Notes: generated by a model not told the origin, from the letters alone. Positions 35,960-45,757 are shown, counted from the stretch's first letter. The stretch: 64,000 nucleotides of DNA from UBA4132 sp037133675 (GCA_037133675.1 JBAXNR010000002.1:1-64000); one strand, 5' to 3'. A program made the numbers and translations.

Positions 35960-36517
35960 ATGGCATTACTTGAAACCCCCGTGTGTGATTTTGGCAGACA
36001 CGCACCCAATTTTGATTTACTCGGTGTCGATGGAAAAAGGTGGACACTTGCCGACTGTATGGGCGGAAAAGGCTTGCTAGTGATGTTTATTTGCCAGCAT
36101 TGCCCTTATGTACGCGCCATACATGAGCGAATTATTCGAGACACCCGTGAGCTTAAAGAGTTTGGTATTAATTCAGTCGCCATTATGTCTAATGACCCTA
36201 GCGACTATCCAGACGATTCCTACGAAAATATGCAACGAATTGCCAAGCAATTTGATTATTCGTTTCCGTATCTGTTTGATGAAACGCAAGAAGTGGCTAA
36301 AGCTTACGGCGCAGTTTGCACGCCAGATTTTTTTGGCTACAACGCGGATTTAAAACTGCAATATCGTGGGCGGTTAGATGCCAGTCGCAAAGAAACGGCT
36401 CCAGCTGATACAATACGCGACTTATTTGAAGCCATGAAACAAATTTCCGCCACAGGTAACGGGCCAGCCGAGCAAAAAGTTAGCATCGGATGCTCAATTA
36501 AATGGCGACAAAACTAG
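35960..36517 (+). CDS. Thioredoxin-fold redoxin (CxxC)
   Basis: 185 residues with the AhpC/TSA-thioredoxin fold. The redox motif CQHCPYVRAIHER and the conserved LFDETQEVAKAYGAVCTPDF are present. Members are cytosolic and probably reduce disulfides or peroxides; the physiological substrate is unknown. It is divergent from rimK and 78 bp before pgk. No signal peptide is seen. Confidence 0.85.
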   Translation: MALLETPVCDFGRHAPNFDLLGVDGKRWTLADCMGGKGLLVMFICQHCPYVRAIHERIIRDTRELKEFGINSVAIMSNDPSDYPDDSYENMQRIAKQFDYSFPYLFDETQEVAKAYGAVCTPDFFGYNADLKLQYRGRLDASRKETAPADTIRDLFEAMKQISATGNGPAEQKVSIGCSIKWRQN

Positions 36518-36595
36518 ATACTCACACAGAAAGACCTCTCGGATTTTTAGAACTTGAGATGTCTAACATTACCTCCACAACAAGAGAGAAAAAAT

Positions 36596-37768
36596 ATGTC
36601 GATTAAAAGAATGGTTGATCTGGATTTAGCAGGTAAGCGCGTATTGATACGTCAAGATTTAAACGTGCCTGTCAAAAATGGCAAAGTCACCAGCGATATT
36701 CGTATTCAAGCCAGTGTACCGACCATACAACTCGCTTTAGAAAAAGGCGCAGCAGTGATGGTTATGTCACATTTAGGTCGTCCTGAAGAAGGTCACTATG
36801 ACGAAGCAGCGTCTTTAAAACCTGTCGCAGAACGTTTAGCTGAATTATTAGGCAAATCTGTACGCTTAGAAAAAGACTGGATTGATGGAGTGGCTATCGC
36901 CGCTGGTGAAGTGGTATTGTGTGAAAACGTGCGTTTTAATCTCGGCGAAGAAAAAAACAACGATGAATTAGGACAAAAAATGGCAGCATTATGTGATGTG
37001 TTTGTCATGGATGCCTTCGGAACAGCACACAGAGCGCAAGCATCAACCCACAGCGTGGCAAAATTCGCGCCTATCGCTTGTGCTGGACCTTTATTAGCCA
37101 GCGAATTAGAAGCACTAGGCAAAGCCTTAGAAACTCCGACTAAACCCTTAGTGGCAATCGTTGGTGGTTCTAAAGTCTCTACCAAACTAACAGTGTTAAA
37201 ATCATTGTCTGAAAAAGTTGACCAACTGATTGTTGGTGGTGGTATTGCCAATACTTTTATCGCAGCGGCTGGTTTTCCTGTTGGTAAATCACTGTATGAA
37301 GCCGATTTAATTCCCGAAGCACAACGTTTAATCGCTGCTGCCAAAGCCGCAGGTTCTGCTATTCCCATTCCTACTGACGTAGTGTGTGCAAAAGAATTTT
37401 CTGAAACCGCTGTCGCTACTGTTAAACAAGTTGCTGACGTGGAAGCCGATGATTTAATTTTAGACATAGGACCTGATACGGCAAAACAATACGCGGAGAT
37501 ATTAAAATCAGCGGGTACAATTGTCTGGAATGGTCCTGTGGGCGTATTTGAAATCGAACAATTCAGTCACGGCACACAATCACTGTCTACTGCAATTGCC
37601 GAAAGTAGTGCGTTTTCAATTGCTGGCGGTGGCGATACCTTAGCCGCTATCGACAAATATGGCATTAATGACCAAGTCTCTTATACGTCCACAGGAGGCG
37701 GTGCATTTCTTGAATTTCTCGAAGGAAAAGAATTACCAGCGGTTGCTGTGTTAAACTCACGCGGTTAA
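36596..37768 (+). CDS. pgk: Phosphoglycerate kinase
   Basis: 390 residues from ATG 36596, with GAGAGAAA upstream; the ATG-less extension of 14 codons to 36554 is rejected because it lacks homology. It transfers phosphate from 1,3-bisphosphoglycerate to ADP. Signatures: RVLIRQDLNVPVKNGKV, FGTAHRAQASTHSVAKF and the C-terminal SIAGGGDTLAAIDKYG. No gap, pyk or fba gene is adjacent, unlike many bacteria. Confidence 0.97.
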   Translation: MSIKRMVDLDLAGKRVLIRQDLNVPVKNGKVTSDIRIQASVPTIQLALEKGAAVMVMSHLGRPEEGHYDEAASLKPVAERLAELLGKSVRLEKDWIDGVAIAAGEVVLCENVRFNLGEEKNNDELGQKMAALCDVFVMDAFGTAHRAQASTHSVAKFAPIACAGPLLASELEALGKALETPTKPLVAIVGGSKVSTKLTVLKSLSEKVDQLIVGGGIANTFIAAAGFPVGKSLYEADLIPEAQRLIAAAKAAGSAIPIPTDVVCAKEFSETAVATVKQVADVEADDLILDIGPDTAKQYAEILKSAGTIVWNGPVGVFEIEQFSHGTQSLSTAIAESSAFSIAGGGDTLAAIDKYGINDQVSYTSTGGGAFLEFLEGKELPAVAVLNSRG

Positions 37769-37778
37769 TAATAATTTC

Positions 37779-37808
37779 ATAGTTCCCACGCTCCAGCGTG
37801 GGAACTAT
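37779..37808. repeat. Palindromic repeat (AGTTCCCACGC family)
   Basis: ATAGTTCCCACGCT-CC-AGCGTGGGAACTAT, a perfect stem 10 bp after pgk. The half-site AGTTCCCACGC recurs in the larger copies at 45758-45858 and 48755-48852. It can also terminate pgk transcription, though there is no T-tract. Confidence 0.8.
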
Positions 37809-37832
37809 AACCACCACACAAGGTTTAAAAAA

Positions 37833-38072
37833 ATGGCAAGAGTCACTATCGAAGATTGTTTAGAAAACGTAGAAAACCGTTTCAAACTGGTATTATTAGC
37901 CAGTACCAGAGCGCGGCAATTAAGCCACGGCGCACCCGAATTTTTGCCACGCGGCAAAGATAAAGACACCGTGTTGGCATTACGCGAAATCGCCGCTGGT
38001 CATGTCACCACAGAAAACATTAATCTGCTACACCGCGTTGGCGAAGTACATGATTACAATCCCCTGTTCTAG
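37833..38072 (+). CDS. rpoZ: RNA polymerase omega subunit
   Basis: 79 residues, beginning MARVTIEDCLENVENRFKLV, with the conserved LVLLASTRARQLSHG. Omega chaperones beta' and forms part of a ppGpp site. It is 13 bp ahead of spoT, the normal gammaproteobacterial pair; gmk, usually just upstream, is missing here. Confidence 0.97.
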   Translation: MARVTIEDCLENVENRFKLVLLASTRARQLSHGAPEFLPRGKDKDTVLALREIAAGHVTTENINLLHRVGEVHDYNPLF

Positions 38073-38085
38073 CCGCTAATCGATC

Positions 38086-40251
38086 ATGGATACGCCAGAG
38101 TGCCCTGTGCCACAGCATCCTCAAGATGAGCTGATGGCGCGTTTGTGTCAAAACCTATCTGGCTATTTAGATCAAACCCAAATTGATGATTGTGTCCGTG
38201 CCTACGAGTTTGGCGCGGAGGCACATGCGGGTCAATTTCGCAAAAGTGGTGAAGCCTATATTTGTCATCCGATTTCAGTTGCGATGATACTTGCTGATAT
38301 GCACATGGACGCACGCGGCATTATGGCTGCCATACTGCATGATGTCATTGAAGATTGTCACGTTAGCAAAAGAGAACTTGCTAACCAGTTCGGCGTAGAA
38401 GTGTCTGAACTGGTGGACGGTGTCACCAAACTCACCAAAATTGCCGACCGTTCCCAAGCCGAAGCCCAAGCAGAAAATGTACGCAAAATGTTTCTGGCAA
38501 TGGGCAAAGATTTACGCGTTATTTTAGTCAAACTTGCCGACCGATTGCATAATATGCGGACGTTAGGTGTGATGCCTCCCGAAAAAAAACGCCGTATTGC
38601 GCGTGAAACCTTAGATATTTACGCACCGATTGCCAACCGCTTAGGCATGAACAATATTCGCCATCAGTTGGAATCTTTAGGCTTTGAAGCCATGTATCCC
38701 TATCGGTATGCTGTCATTTGTAACGCACTAAAAAAAGCCAGAGGCAACCGCCGAAAAATTGTTGATCCCATTGAGTGTTCGATAAAAAACCGTTTAGAAC
38801 AAGCCAATCTACCCTGCAAAGTATCAGGGCGAGAAAAGCACATCTATAGCATTTATCAAAAAATGCACCTTAAAAAATTATCACTGGCGGCAGTGTTTGA
38901 TGTCTATGCGTTTCGCATTTTTTGTGATGATGTTGACAGTTGTTACCGCGTACTCGGTGCAGTGCATAATTTATACAAACCAATTCCTGGTCGCTTTAAA
39001 GATTATATCGCCCTACCAAAAGCCAATGGCTATCAATCTTTACATACCCTGCTGATTGGTCCTTATGGTCAACCCATTGAAATACAAATCAGAACTCACG
39101 AAATGCACCACATGTCAGAATCAGGTATCGCCGCTCATTGGCTGTACAAATCTGATAATGGTAAAACTGAAAAACTTCAAGCGCGAGCTAATGAATGGCT
39201 TCGAGATTTACTGGAAATTCAAAAATCAGCAGGCGATTCACTGGAATTTATTGATAATCTAAAAGTCGATTTATTTCCCCAAGAAGTGTTTGTTTTTACC
39301 CCCAAAGGTAAAATTATCAAAATCGCCAAAGGTGCGACTATTGTCGATTTTGCTTATGCGGTGCATACCGATGTCGGTAACTCCTGTATTTCAGCAATGA
39401 TCGATAAACAGTTAGTCCCCTTACAAACCAAATTAGAAAATGGCGTAACCGTCGAAATAGTAACCGCACCGTGGGCAAGACCCAATCCTGTTTGGCTAAA
39501 TTACGTCACCACCGTGAAAGCGCGTTCTAGTATTCGTAATTTCCTGAAAAATTTCAAACAACAAGAAGCCATTAATTTAGGACGCAGACTGCTAGAAAAA
39601 GAACTACAAGCCATGCAGTTACAGTTGGACGACATTGACGAATTACGCTTGCAAGCCTTGTTGCAATTAACTAAAACGCGCTCATTAGATGCGTTATTTG
39701 AAGACATAGGCTTGGGTAATAAAATGCCATTTTTAGTGGCTAAACGACTGACACAAGACGATGTCAGTGCCAATGTTAAACTCAATGATAGCGACAAGAT
39801 TCAAAGAAAACCTTTGGTTATCAAAGGTACAGAAGACATGGTGATTACCCTCGCCAAGTGTTGTAGACCGATACCAGGCGATTCCATTATTGGTTTTTTT
39901 AACCCTGGTAAGGGTATTGTTGTGCATCACCACGCCTGCCGTAATCGTACCATCGTTCGAAAAAAACACACCAACTGGTTAGATGTGGAATGGAGTGCCG
40001 ATGTAGTAGGCGAATTTCCCGCTGAACTCCGCCTAGAAATTCTTAATCAACGCGGCGCGTTAGCTACTATCGCCTCAACGATTTCCGAATTGCATTCCAA
40101 TATTGAAAATGTCACCGTAGTCGATCAAGATGTTCGTGTCTGTATTGACTTAATTACCCTAACCGTTAAAGACCGCGTACATTTAGCGCAAATTATCCGC
40201 CGCTTGAAAGAACTGACTATCGTGTTAAAAATTACCCGCGTTAAAGCATAA
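38086..40251 (+). CDS. spoT: Bifunctional (p)ppGpp synthetase/hydrolase SpoT
   Basis: 721 residues. HD hydrolase domain (about 30-185) with ICHPISVAMILADMHMD and AAILHDVIED; synthetase domain (about 225-370) with the RFKDYIALPKANGYQSLHT motif of the bifunctional class and IEIQIRT; TGS domain (about 395-460, VFVFTPKGKIIKIAKGAT); C-terminal zinc-finger/ACT region (about 590-721). Both catalytic halves look intact. It acts in the cytosol on the alarmone level. Confidence 0.97.
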   Translation: MDTPECPVPQHPQDELMARLCQNLSGYLDQTQIDDCVRAYEFGAEAHAGQFRKSGEAYICHPISVAMILADMHMDARGIMAAILHDVIEDCHVSKRELANQFGVEVSELVDGVTKLTKIADRSQAEAQAENVRKMFLAMGKDLRVILVKLADRLHNMRTLGVMPPEKKRRIARETLDIYAPIANRLGMNNIRHQLESLGFEAMYPYRYAVICNALKKARGNRRKIVDPIECSIKNRLEQANLPCKVSGREKHIYSIYQKMHLKKLSLAAVFDVYAFRIFCDDVDSCYRVLGAVHNLYKPIPGRFKDYIALPKANGYQSLHTLLIGPYGQPIEIQIRTHEMHHMSESGIAAHWLYKSDNGKTEKLQARANEWLRDLLEIQKSAGDSLEFIDNLKVDLFPQEVFVFTPKGKIIKIAKGATIVDFAYAVHTDVGNSCISAMIDKQLVPLQTKLENGVTVEIVTAPWARPNPVWLNYVTTVKARSSIRNFLKNFKQQEAINLGRRLLEKELQAMQLQLDDIDELRLQALLQLTKTRSLDALFEDIGLGNKMPFLVAKRLTQDDVSANVKLNDSDKIQRKPLVIKGTEDMVITLAKCCRPIPGDSIIGFFNPGKGIVVHHHACRNRTIVRKKHTNWLDVEWSADVVGEFPAELRLEILNQRGALATIASTISELHSNIENVTVVDQDVRVCIDLITLTVKDRVHLAQIIRRLKELTIVLKITRVKA

Positions 40252-40265
40252 GTCGTCAAATTCTG

Positions 40266-40307
40266 GAGTGCAAGCTTTGCTTGCTCTTGCAAGCGAAGCT
40301 TGTACTC
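40266..40307. repeat. Palindromic repeat between spoT and the cytochrome gene
   Basis: GAGTGCAAGCTTTGCTTGC-TC-TTGCAAGCGAAGCTTGTACTC style inverted repeat, about 20-bp arms with a few mismatches. It lies in the convergent spacer of spoT (+) and the multihaem cytochrome (-) and may act as a terminator. The outer GGAGT/ACTC resembles the other GGAGT-bounded repeats of the window. Confidence 0.65.
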
Positions 40308-40318
40308 AAAATACCAAA

Positions 40319-42766
40319 TTATTTCGTGCCTTCCAATTCTGTAATTAACTGTTCTATTTCCTTATTATTAGGCAAGGCTTCAGCGGCTTTTCGTGCGTAC
40401 ACGAGGGCGGTTTTGTTATCACCTGCTTCACGGTTTATGGAAATCAACGCACTGAGTATTTGCAAGTTATGGGGTTGTCGCTTATCAACGGCTTTCAATA
40501 CCGCCAATGCTTTGTGTTGTTTGCCCAGTGAATTCAGGGCGATAGCATAAACATACCCATAACGAACATCATTCGGCGCGAGCTTAGTTGCTTTAGCGAA
40601 TTCTTTCAGTGCCGCTGTTTTGTCGTCTTTGCGCACCAATAGCAAGCCCAGCGCGTGATGCAAATCCGCTGCATCAGGGATTAATGCTAAGCCCTTGCGT
40701 AATTGCTTTTCACCTTCATCATCATGCTGTTGTTGACGGTAAGCATCAGCGAGATTGATATATGCACCCACAAACTGTGGGTCTAAGGTTAAAGCACGTT
40801 GATAAGCAGTAATCGCCTCATCAATTTTTCCCTGCCGTAGGTACAAATTACCCAAATTACTATTCTCTGCGGGCCAATCGGCATTGAGCTTCATTGCGTC
40901 CATATATTCCTGCATTGCGTTATTACGACTCTCCAGCCGACTTGCCGACATTTCACTATCGGGTATATCGGCAAGCACCCGCGCCGCTTCAATGCGTACG
41001 CCGCGCACTGAATCATCCAACAACGGTGACGCGGACAAGCTGCGATTAATGGGATCAAGCGATTCAATCAGTTCTAGCCCTGCTACGCGTACCGACGGAT
41101 CAGTATCCTTTAACTGCTCGCGTGCAAAAGTGAGTAAATCTGGACTCATCATTGGTTTAATCAGCGTCACAGCGGTAGCGCGGACAATGGCAGGCGTGGC
41201 TGCATTTTGCGCCAGCTCAAGCAATGAAGGTAATGCTTTAATACCATCGGTCACACCTGCGTGTAAGGTCGTGCCGTAATGTGGACGCTCACGCCAGCTT
41301 TTACCGTACCACTTATCCATCGCACTCGCCGCCCATTCGGGTTTTTGTTTTGCGTGGCATTGCGTACAGGCATTTGGACTGCCTAGCGTTTGTGATAAAT
41401 CAGGTCTAGGCAAACGGAAACTGTGATCGTGCCGTCCATCATTGACCATATAATTTTGCTCAGGCGCGTGACAATCCATGCACAACGCACCTTTTGAATC
41501 GGCTTTGTGCTGGTGGTGTTTTTCAGTATCGAATTTTTCGGCATTATGGCAACGAGTACACAGCGCGTTACCTTCGGCACGAAGTTTAAGCGAATGTGGC
41601 TCATGACAATCCATGCAGGTCACGCCTTGCTGAAACATTTTGCTTTGACGAAATGAACCCCAAGTGTAATCCTCATCACGTTGTTGACCATCGGCATGAT
41701 ACGTTGGTTGGGTTAATAACGAAGGTTTATGGGTGTCTTCTAATGGCAAACTAGGTGGGCTATTTTCAACCAGCGGTAAGCGACGTGCATGACACGCCCA
41801 GCAAGTATTCATTAATTCATCACTGGCAAGCTCATCACGCTGCGCAATATCGGCTTTATCAGCAAACTGCCACGCCGTTTGCCAGTTGCTTTGTAGTTTT
41901 ACCGCTAAACCTTTATTATCAATTGAAGTTGGCGGCTTGGCTTGTTTTGCCCAATCAATATGTTTAGATGCCGCGCCGTGACAGGATTCACAGGCAACAT
42001 TAATTTCATTAAACGTGGTTTTATAACTGTCAGTTGCCGCGTCATAGCCTTTTTGCAAATGGGTAGAATGGCATTCAGCACATTCCATATTCCAGTTTTG
42101 ATAGCGTTTCGTCCAATGCAGTTGGTCATTGTGATTCACTTTTTCATTGGGATATAAATGAAACCATTTTTGCCCGCCGTCAGCTTTCGGACGACTATCC
42201 CACGCAATACTCAGGGCTTGATAACGCCCACCATCAAATTCAATCAGATATTGTTGTAATGGGGTAACGCCAAAGGTGTAGCTAATTGCATAATCGGTCA
42301 ACTTGCCGTCTTTGCCATCAGTGCGTACCATGAATTTGCCATCACGTTTAAAAAACGTCGAGACGAGTCCGTGATAGTTAAATTTAGCATTATTAAAATC
42401 ACCCAATACCGTTTTTTCATTGGCTTCCTGCATTGCCAATTGGTGATGCGAACCCTGCCACGCCTGAAACTCCGTTTGATGACACTCTTTGCAACTCTCC
42501 GCGCCGACATAATTTTCTGGTTCAACGCTCGCCACAACCTCTGGCGGCGATACGACTGGTGTAACGGCTGGTTTTTCCACACTAACCTCAACTCCAGCAG
42601 CGGGCTTGGTATCGGCTAGATAAATATAAATACCCGCCATAACTAACACAGACAAGCAGACAGCAAGCAGCAAAAACGACCAGCGTTTAATGACTGATTG
42701 CATCTTCGTAGCTGAATTTGAACGAGATTGAAACGGTGGTTGCTTGGGCGTTTTTCGGCGTGTCAT
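40319..42766 (-). CDS. Octahaem c-type cytochrome with TPR domain
   Basis: About 815 residues from ATG 42766 (MTRRKTPKQPPFQ). One membrane helix (about residues 28-49) anchors it, with the rest in the periplasm. Eight CXXCH haem sites follow: CKECH (about 92), CAECH, CESCH, CWACH, CMDCH, CTRCH, CMDCH and CTQCH, of the cytochrome c554/doubled-CXXCH type. Next comes a HEAT-like stretch, and the last 180 residues are TPR repeats (AITAYQRALTLDPQFVGAYI). Probably an electron-transfer protein; partner unknown. No oxidoreductase gene is adjacent. Confidence 0.88.
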   Translation of the reverse strand: MTRRKTPKQPPFQSRSNSATKMQSVIKRWSFLLLAVCLSVLVMAGIYIYLADTKPAAGVEVSVEKPAVTPVVSPPEVVASVEPENYVGAESCKECHQTEFQAWQGSHHQLAMQEANEKTVLGDFNNAKFNYHGLVSTFFKRDGKFMVRTDGKDGKLTDYAISYTFGVTPLQQYLIEFDGGRYQALSIAWDSRPKADGGQKWFHLYPNEKVNHNDQLHWTKRYQNWNMECAECHSTHLQKGYDAATDSYKTTFNEINVACESCHGAASKHIDWAKQAKPPTSIDNKGLAVKLQSNWQTAWQFADKADIAQRDELASDELMNTCWACHARRLPLVENSPPSLPLEDTHKPSLLTQPTYHADGQQRDEDYTWGSFRQSKMFQQGVTCMDCHEPHSLKLRAEGNALCTRCHNAEKFDTEKHHQHKADSKGALCMDCHAPEQNYMVNDGRHDHSFRLPRPDLSQTLGSPNACTQCHAKQKPEWAASAMDKWYGKSWRERPHYGTTLHAGVTDGIKALPSLLELAQNAATPAIVRATAVTLIKPMMSPDLLTFAREQLKDTDPSVRVAGLELIESLDPINRSLSASPLLDDSVRGVRIEAARVLADIPDSEMSASRLESRNNAMQEYMDAMKLNADWPAENSNLGNLYLRQGKIDEAITAYQRALTLDPQFVGAYINLADAYRQQQHDDEGEKQLRKGLALIPDAADLHHALGLLLVRKDDKTAALKEFAKATKLAPNDVRYGYVYAIALNSLGKQHKALAVLKAVDKRQPHNLQILSALISINREAGDNKTALVYARKAAEALPNNKEIEQLITELEGTK

Positions 42767-42918
42767 TGTGAATCCGTTGAGAGTTTGATTGAATCTATCA
42801 AGTGTCGTAGCTTCGATTGCAGCTCTATCGTAACCCAACGTAAATCGAAAAATGTTGGGTTACCCAAAAGACGGCAACCCAATGTATAAACTGCTTGGCT
42901 ATTTAACGCCATATCGTT

Positions 42919-44208
42919 TTACTTTACTTCTTTAGTAAACGTACAACGTTGTTTTATCAACGGTGCTTCGGCTTTAGTGCCAATCCCTTGGGCAATCAAC
43001 GCAACTACCCGATCATCGGTATCATAACCTATATGAGCTGCCATTGGATTAGCCAAATCAGTCAAACCGAAGGCATCCATGACTTTGGCGATATTGATAT
43101 TAACATTGGTAATCTTGGCACAGAGTCGAGAATCAATGTATTTTTCTGCAAATTCCTGTGGTATGGCATAACTTAACAAATCATTAGGATCACTAAAGGC
43201 AACAATGTCAGTTTCTTTGAACATACGTTTGTTATAATTCGCCCCGTTTGCCTGACAGTAACTGGCATCTTGTCCAGCCACTTCAGGAGGCTTCCGACCC
43301 AATTGCAACATAGGCAGTTGGTTGGACAACATATAAATAGGGACACGCTTATTTTGCAGTGCTTCTATTGATTTGGCGGTCATATTTACTTTTTTATTAC
43401 CGACCGTGTATTTTTCAGGATTTGCCAACATTCCAACAAGACGATCCAAGCCATCAGTGACGATACGACTACCTAAACTGTGAGAAATAAATACATAATT
43501 ATCCCTGTTAATATATTCAATCGCCTCATCATTCAAACCATTGCACATTTGTTTGCCGCTTTTGGGCAGATTCTGAAAATCCCCCGTTGTCATCCAGCAG
43601 ATTGACTGTGAAAATGCCATTAAAATAGGCACTCTGCTTTCTCCTCCATAAATAACAGGATCAGCTCCTGCATCATTACTGAATTTCTTCAATAGCCCAT
43701 TGATTTTAGCGCGGCGAAAATCGTAGTCGCCTGAAGTATCAAATGCCAGCATTTTCTTTTCTGCGCGGGTAATTTCCGACCACGTTAATTCATAAAATGT
43801 CAGTTCCTGTCCGTTCTGCTCATTGAGTAAATGTGTGACGCGCAAATTACCAAGATTTTTATCAGGTAGTAAAGGCGCGACCAGTTCAATATTTTTCTGC
43901 TCTAATGAACGCTCGTTCAAGTTTAAGTCTTTGGCTAATTTTTCTAAAAATTCGGTGGTATAGCCAGGAATATGATCGCCCACGCCATGCACAAACAACA
44001 CTTTGGTGTGTTTATTCTTGTTAGCTATCTCCGCGTCAATACCCGTAAAAGGCTGACCCCATACCTGACATTGTCTCGTATCTTCGGTTTCGGTTTTTTC
44101 CAAAAAAGCCTCCATCGCACCTTTACCAATACTACTGCAACCTGATAACAGTATGGCGATAGACAGTGATGACAAAAAGTATCGCGTTTTTACAGTACGT
44201 TTTTTCAT
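42919..44208 (-). CDS. Predicted alpha/beta-hydrolase lipoprotein
   Basis: 429 residues. A signal peptide with lipobox LLSGC (Cys about 24) predicts a lipid-anchored envelope protein. The hydrolase fold is suggested by KVLFVHGVGDHIPGYTTEFL (oxyanion region) and the nucleophile elbow FISHSLGSRIVTDG, in which SHSLG replaces the usual GxSxG. A C-terminal MAAHIGYDTDDRV could supply the catalytic His. Substrate unknown. It stands upstream of the cytochrome gene on the same strand, 152 bp from it. Confidence 0.7.
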   Translation of the reverse strand: MKKRTVKTRYFLSSLSIAILLSGCSSIGKGAMEAFLEKTETEDTRQCQVWGQPFTGIDAEIANKNKHTKVLFVHGVGDHIPGYTTEFLEKLAKDLNLNERSLEQKNIELVAPLLPDKNLGNLRVTHLLNEQNGQELTFYELTWSEITRAEKKMLAFDTSGDYDFRRAKINGLLKKFSNDAGADPVIYGGESRVPILMAFSQSICWMTTGDFQNLPKSGKQMCNGLNDEAIEYINRDNYVFISHSLGSRIVTDGLDRLVGMLANPEKYTVGNKKVNMTAKSIEALQNKRVPIYMLSNQLPMLQLGRKPPEVAGQDASYCQANGANYNKRMFKETDIVAFSDPNDLLSYAIPQEFAEKYIDSRLCAKITNVNINIAKVMDAFGLTDLANPMAAHIGYDTDDRVVALIAQGIGTKAEAPLIKQRCTFTKEVK

Positions 44209-44278
44209 GTGCTTATTCCAAAAATTATGGGTTAATTACTTGATCTACATTGTACAGATAACATTCCTTTGAGGGACG

Positions 44279-45262
44279 TTATCTGTCATCGCGAATACCC
44301 TGTGAAAAATCAGGCGATTTATCCAGCGTTTTCGCCACTGAATTAATATGCGCTTGTTGTTGCAACTGCTCAAACGGAATTTGTGTATTCAAACCACCCG
44401 CTTCGTAAATATACTCAGGCACATAACCGCTCAACAGAATTTTCCACGAAAATGGTAAATGTGTTGGATTCACACGGGTATTAAACCAAATAGCGGTGGT
44501 GCAGTTATCCAGCAAAGTATTATAAAACGCAGGTTTTTCATGCAGTTCGTTAATTTGCCGAATATATTCCAGAAACAAACGCTGTAGGTTTTCCTTAGGC
44601 GGGTGTAGTGGGTAAAGATAAACGTTTTCAATCGGGTCTTTGCGATAATTGGTACGCAAACGAATTACATCCCGTTCATCCGCGACAATATAAGTCAGTT
44701 CATACTGGCGAAAAAAACCTTTAATAGTTGAATAACCTTCGCCTAGCTCTTTGCGGGCTTCAATGGATACCGCAAGATGATTATTCTCACCAAAATTAAA
44801 ACTCATAATGGTATGCGCAATGGCAGGTCCCATCCAATAAACCGCGAACAAATCGACACCCTCAAGTTTGTTGACATCAAAGGTTTTATCATAATAAGCA
44901 GGGGTAAAATCGAATTCACTGCGGTAATCGACATTGCGGATATTATGCACAGTGACCAAATTACCTTCGACTGTCGCATAAGGCAGTACAGCAAGATCCG
45001 CTTGCCATTGCCGCTCATTAGACGGCTGAACAGCCAACAGCCACCCGCTCAAAACTACCATAAATAGCAGTGAGTAACCGACTAAAAAATGTTTGCGCCA
45101 CCATGCAAAGCCCAAGCTAATCAGAGTCGCTAAACCAAGCAATCCGACTATTGCCGCACTGCTCGTTTGCACCATGTCAGTATGAGAATCACCGAAATAA
45201 ATCGCCAATACCATCCAAAGTGTTGTCGTCACTAGCATTAAACCCAGCAATGACCATTTCAT
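44279..45262 (-). CDS. DUF4105 (Lnb N-terminal-like) membrane protein
   Basis: 327 residues. Three hydrophobic segments in the first 105 residues are followed by a large presumably periplasmic domain with FYNTLLDNCTTAIWFNTRVN, the conserved core with its Cys of the DUF4105 family, a permuted NlpC/P60-like Cys-protease fold. The function in bacteria is not established. It is 70 bp upstream of the hydrolase lipoprotein on the same strand. Confidence 0.75.
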   Translation of the reverse strand: MKWSLLGLMLVTTTLWMVLAIYFGDSHTDMVQTSSAAIVGLLGLATLISLGFAWWRKHFLVGYSLLFMVVLSGWLLAVQPSNERQWQADLAVLPYATVEGNLVTVHNIRNVDYRSEFDFTPAYYDKTFDVNKLEGVDLFAVYWMGPAIAHTIMSFNFGENNHLAVSIEARKELGEGYSTIKGFFRQYELTYIVADERDVIRLRTNYRKDPIENVYLYPLHPPKENLQRLFLEYIRQINELHEKPAFYNTLLDNCTTAIWFNTRVNPTHLPFSWKILLSGYVPEYIYEAGGLNTQIPFEQLQQQAHINSVAKTLDKSPDFSQGIRDDR

Positions 45263-45358
45263 AATATGAATAAAAATAGCCCACCTCTTGTAACAAAAAA
45301 ATGGGCAACGATTTTGTCGTTGCCCATGCTAATCAAATAAACAGTTGAAAATACAGCG

Positions 45359-45730
45359 TTATCGACAGCCTTGGTTGCGTGCAGTTTTTGCACAAGTCGT
45401 ACCACCTGGACCTTGAGCAACGCCCTTACCATTTTTAGTGTACGCTTCACCGCCACGACTGGTTTCTGTGTGTGCTACACCGTTTGCGTTAGTTTGCGAT
45501 ACCGCTGCATTACCTGTACGGGCATTATATCCTGCTGCTGTTGAACCATTTGTCTGCACTTTAACGGCACTATTCGTATTAGGAACAACAACTGCTGTGG
45601 AACTAGGAGCGACAACTACCGCTGCTGAGCCAGTCGCATCACAAACAGTCTTGCCGCGTGGGGTTGTTACACAACCTGCATAAACGCCTGAGGTAAAAAA
45701 CATACACGCTACTATTAATAAAATTTTCAT
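45359..45730 (-). CDS. Small secreted Ala/Thr/Val-rich protein
   Basis: 123 residues with a cleavable signal peptide ending in VYAG. The mature part is low complexity, has two Cys near the N-terminus and two near the C-terminus, and contains GYNARTGNAAVSQTNANGV, related to WNRNTGNAVVRGPGG in the protein at 56369-56917. Function unknown. It is part of the run of small envelope proteins. Confidence 0.6.
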   Translation of the reverse strand: MKILLIVACMFFTSGVYAGCVTTPRGKTVCDATGSAAVVVAPSSTAVVVPNTNSAVKVQTNGSTAAGYNARTGNAAVSQTNANGVAHTETSRGGEAYTKNGKGVAQGPGGTTCAKTARNQGCR

Positions 45731-45757
45731 AACATCTCCAGTATTTTTAGTTTTTTT

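Noticed and set aside
36796..37467. 223-codon open frame antisense to pgk
   Set aside because: Overlaps pgk fully, which is certain by homology; the antisense frame is Ser/Ala-rich shadow sequence.
44777..45067. Plus-strand 96-codon ORF within the DUF4105 gene
   Set aside because: Antisense shadow of a well-supported membrane protein gene.
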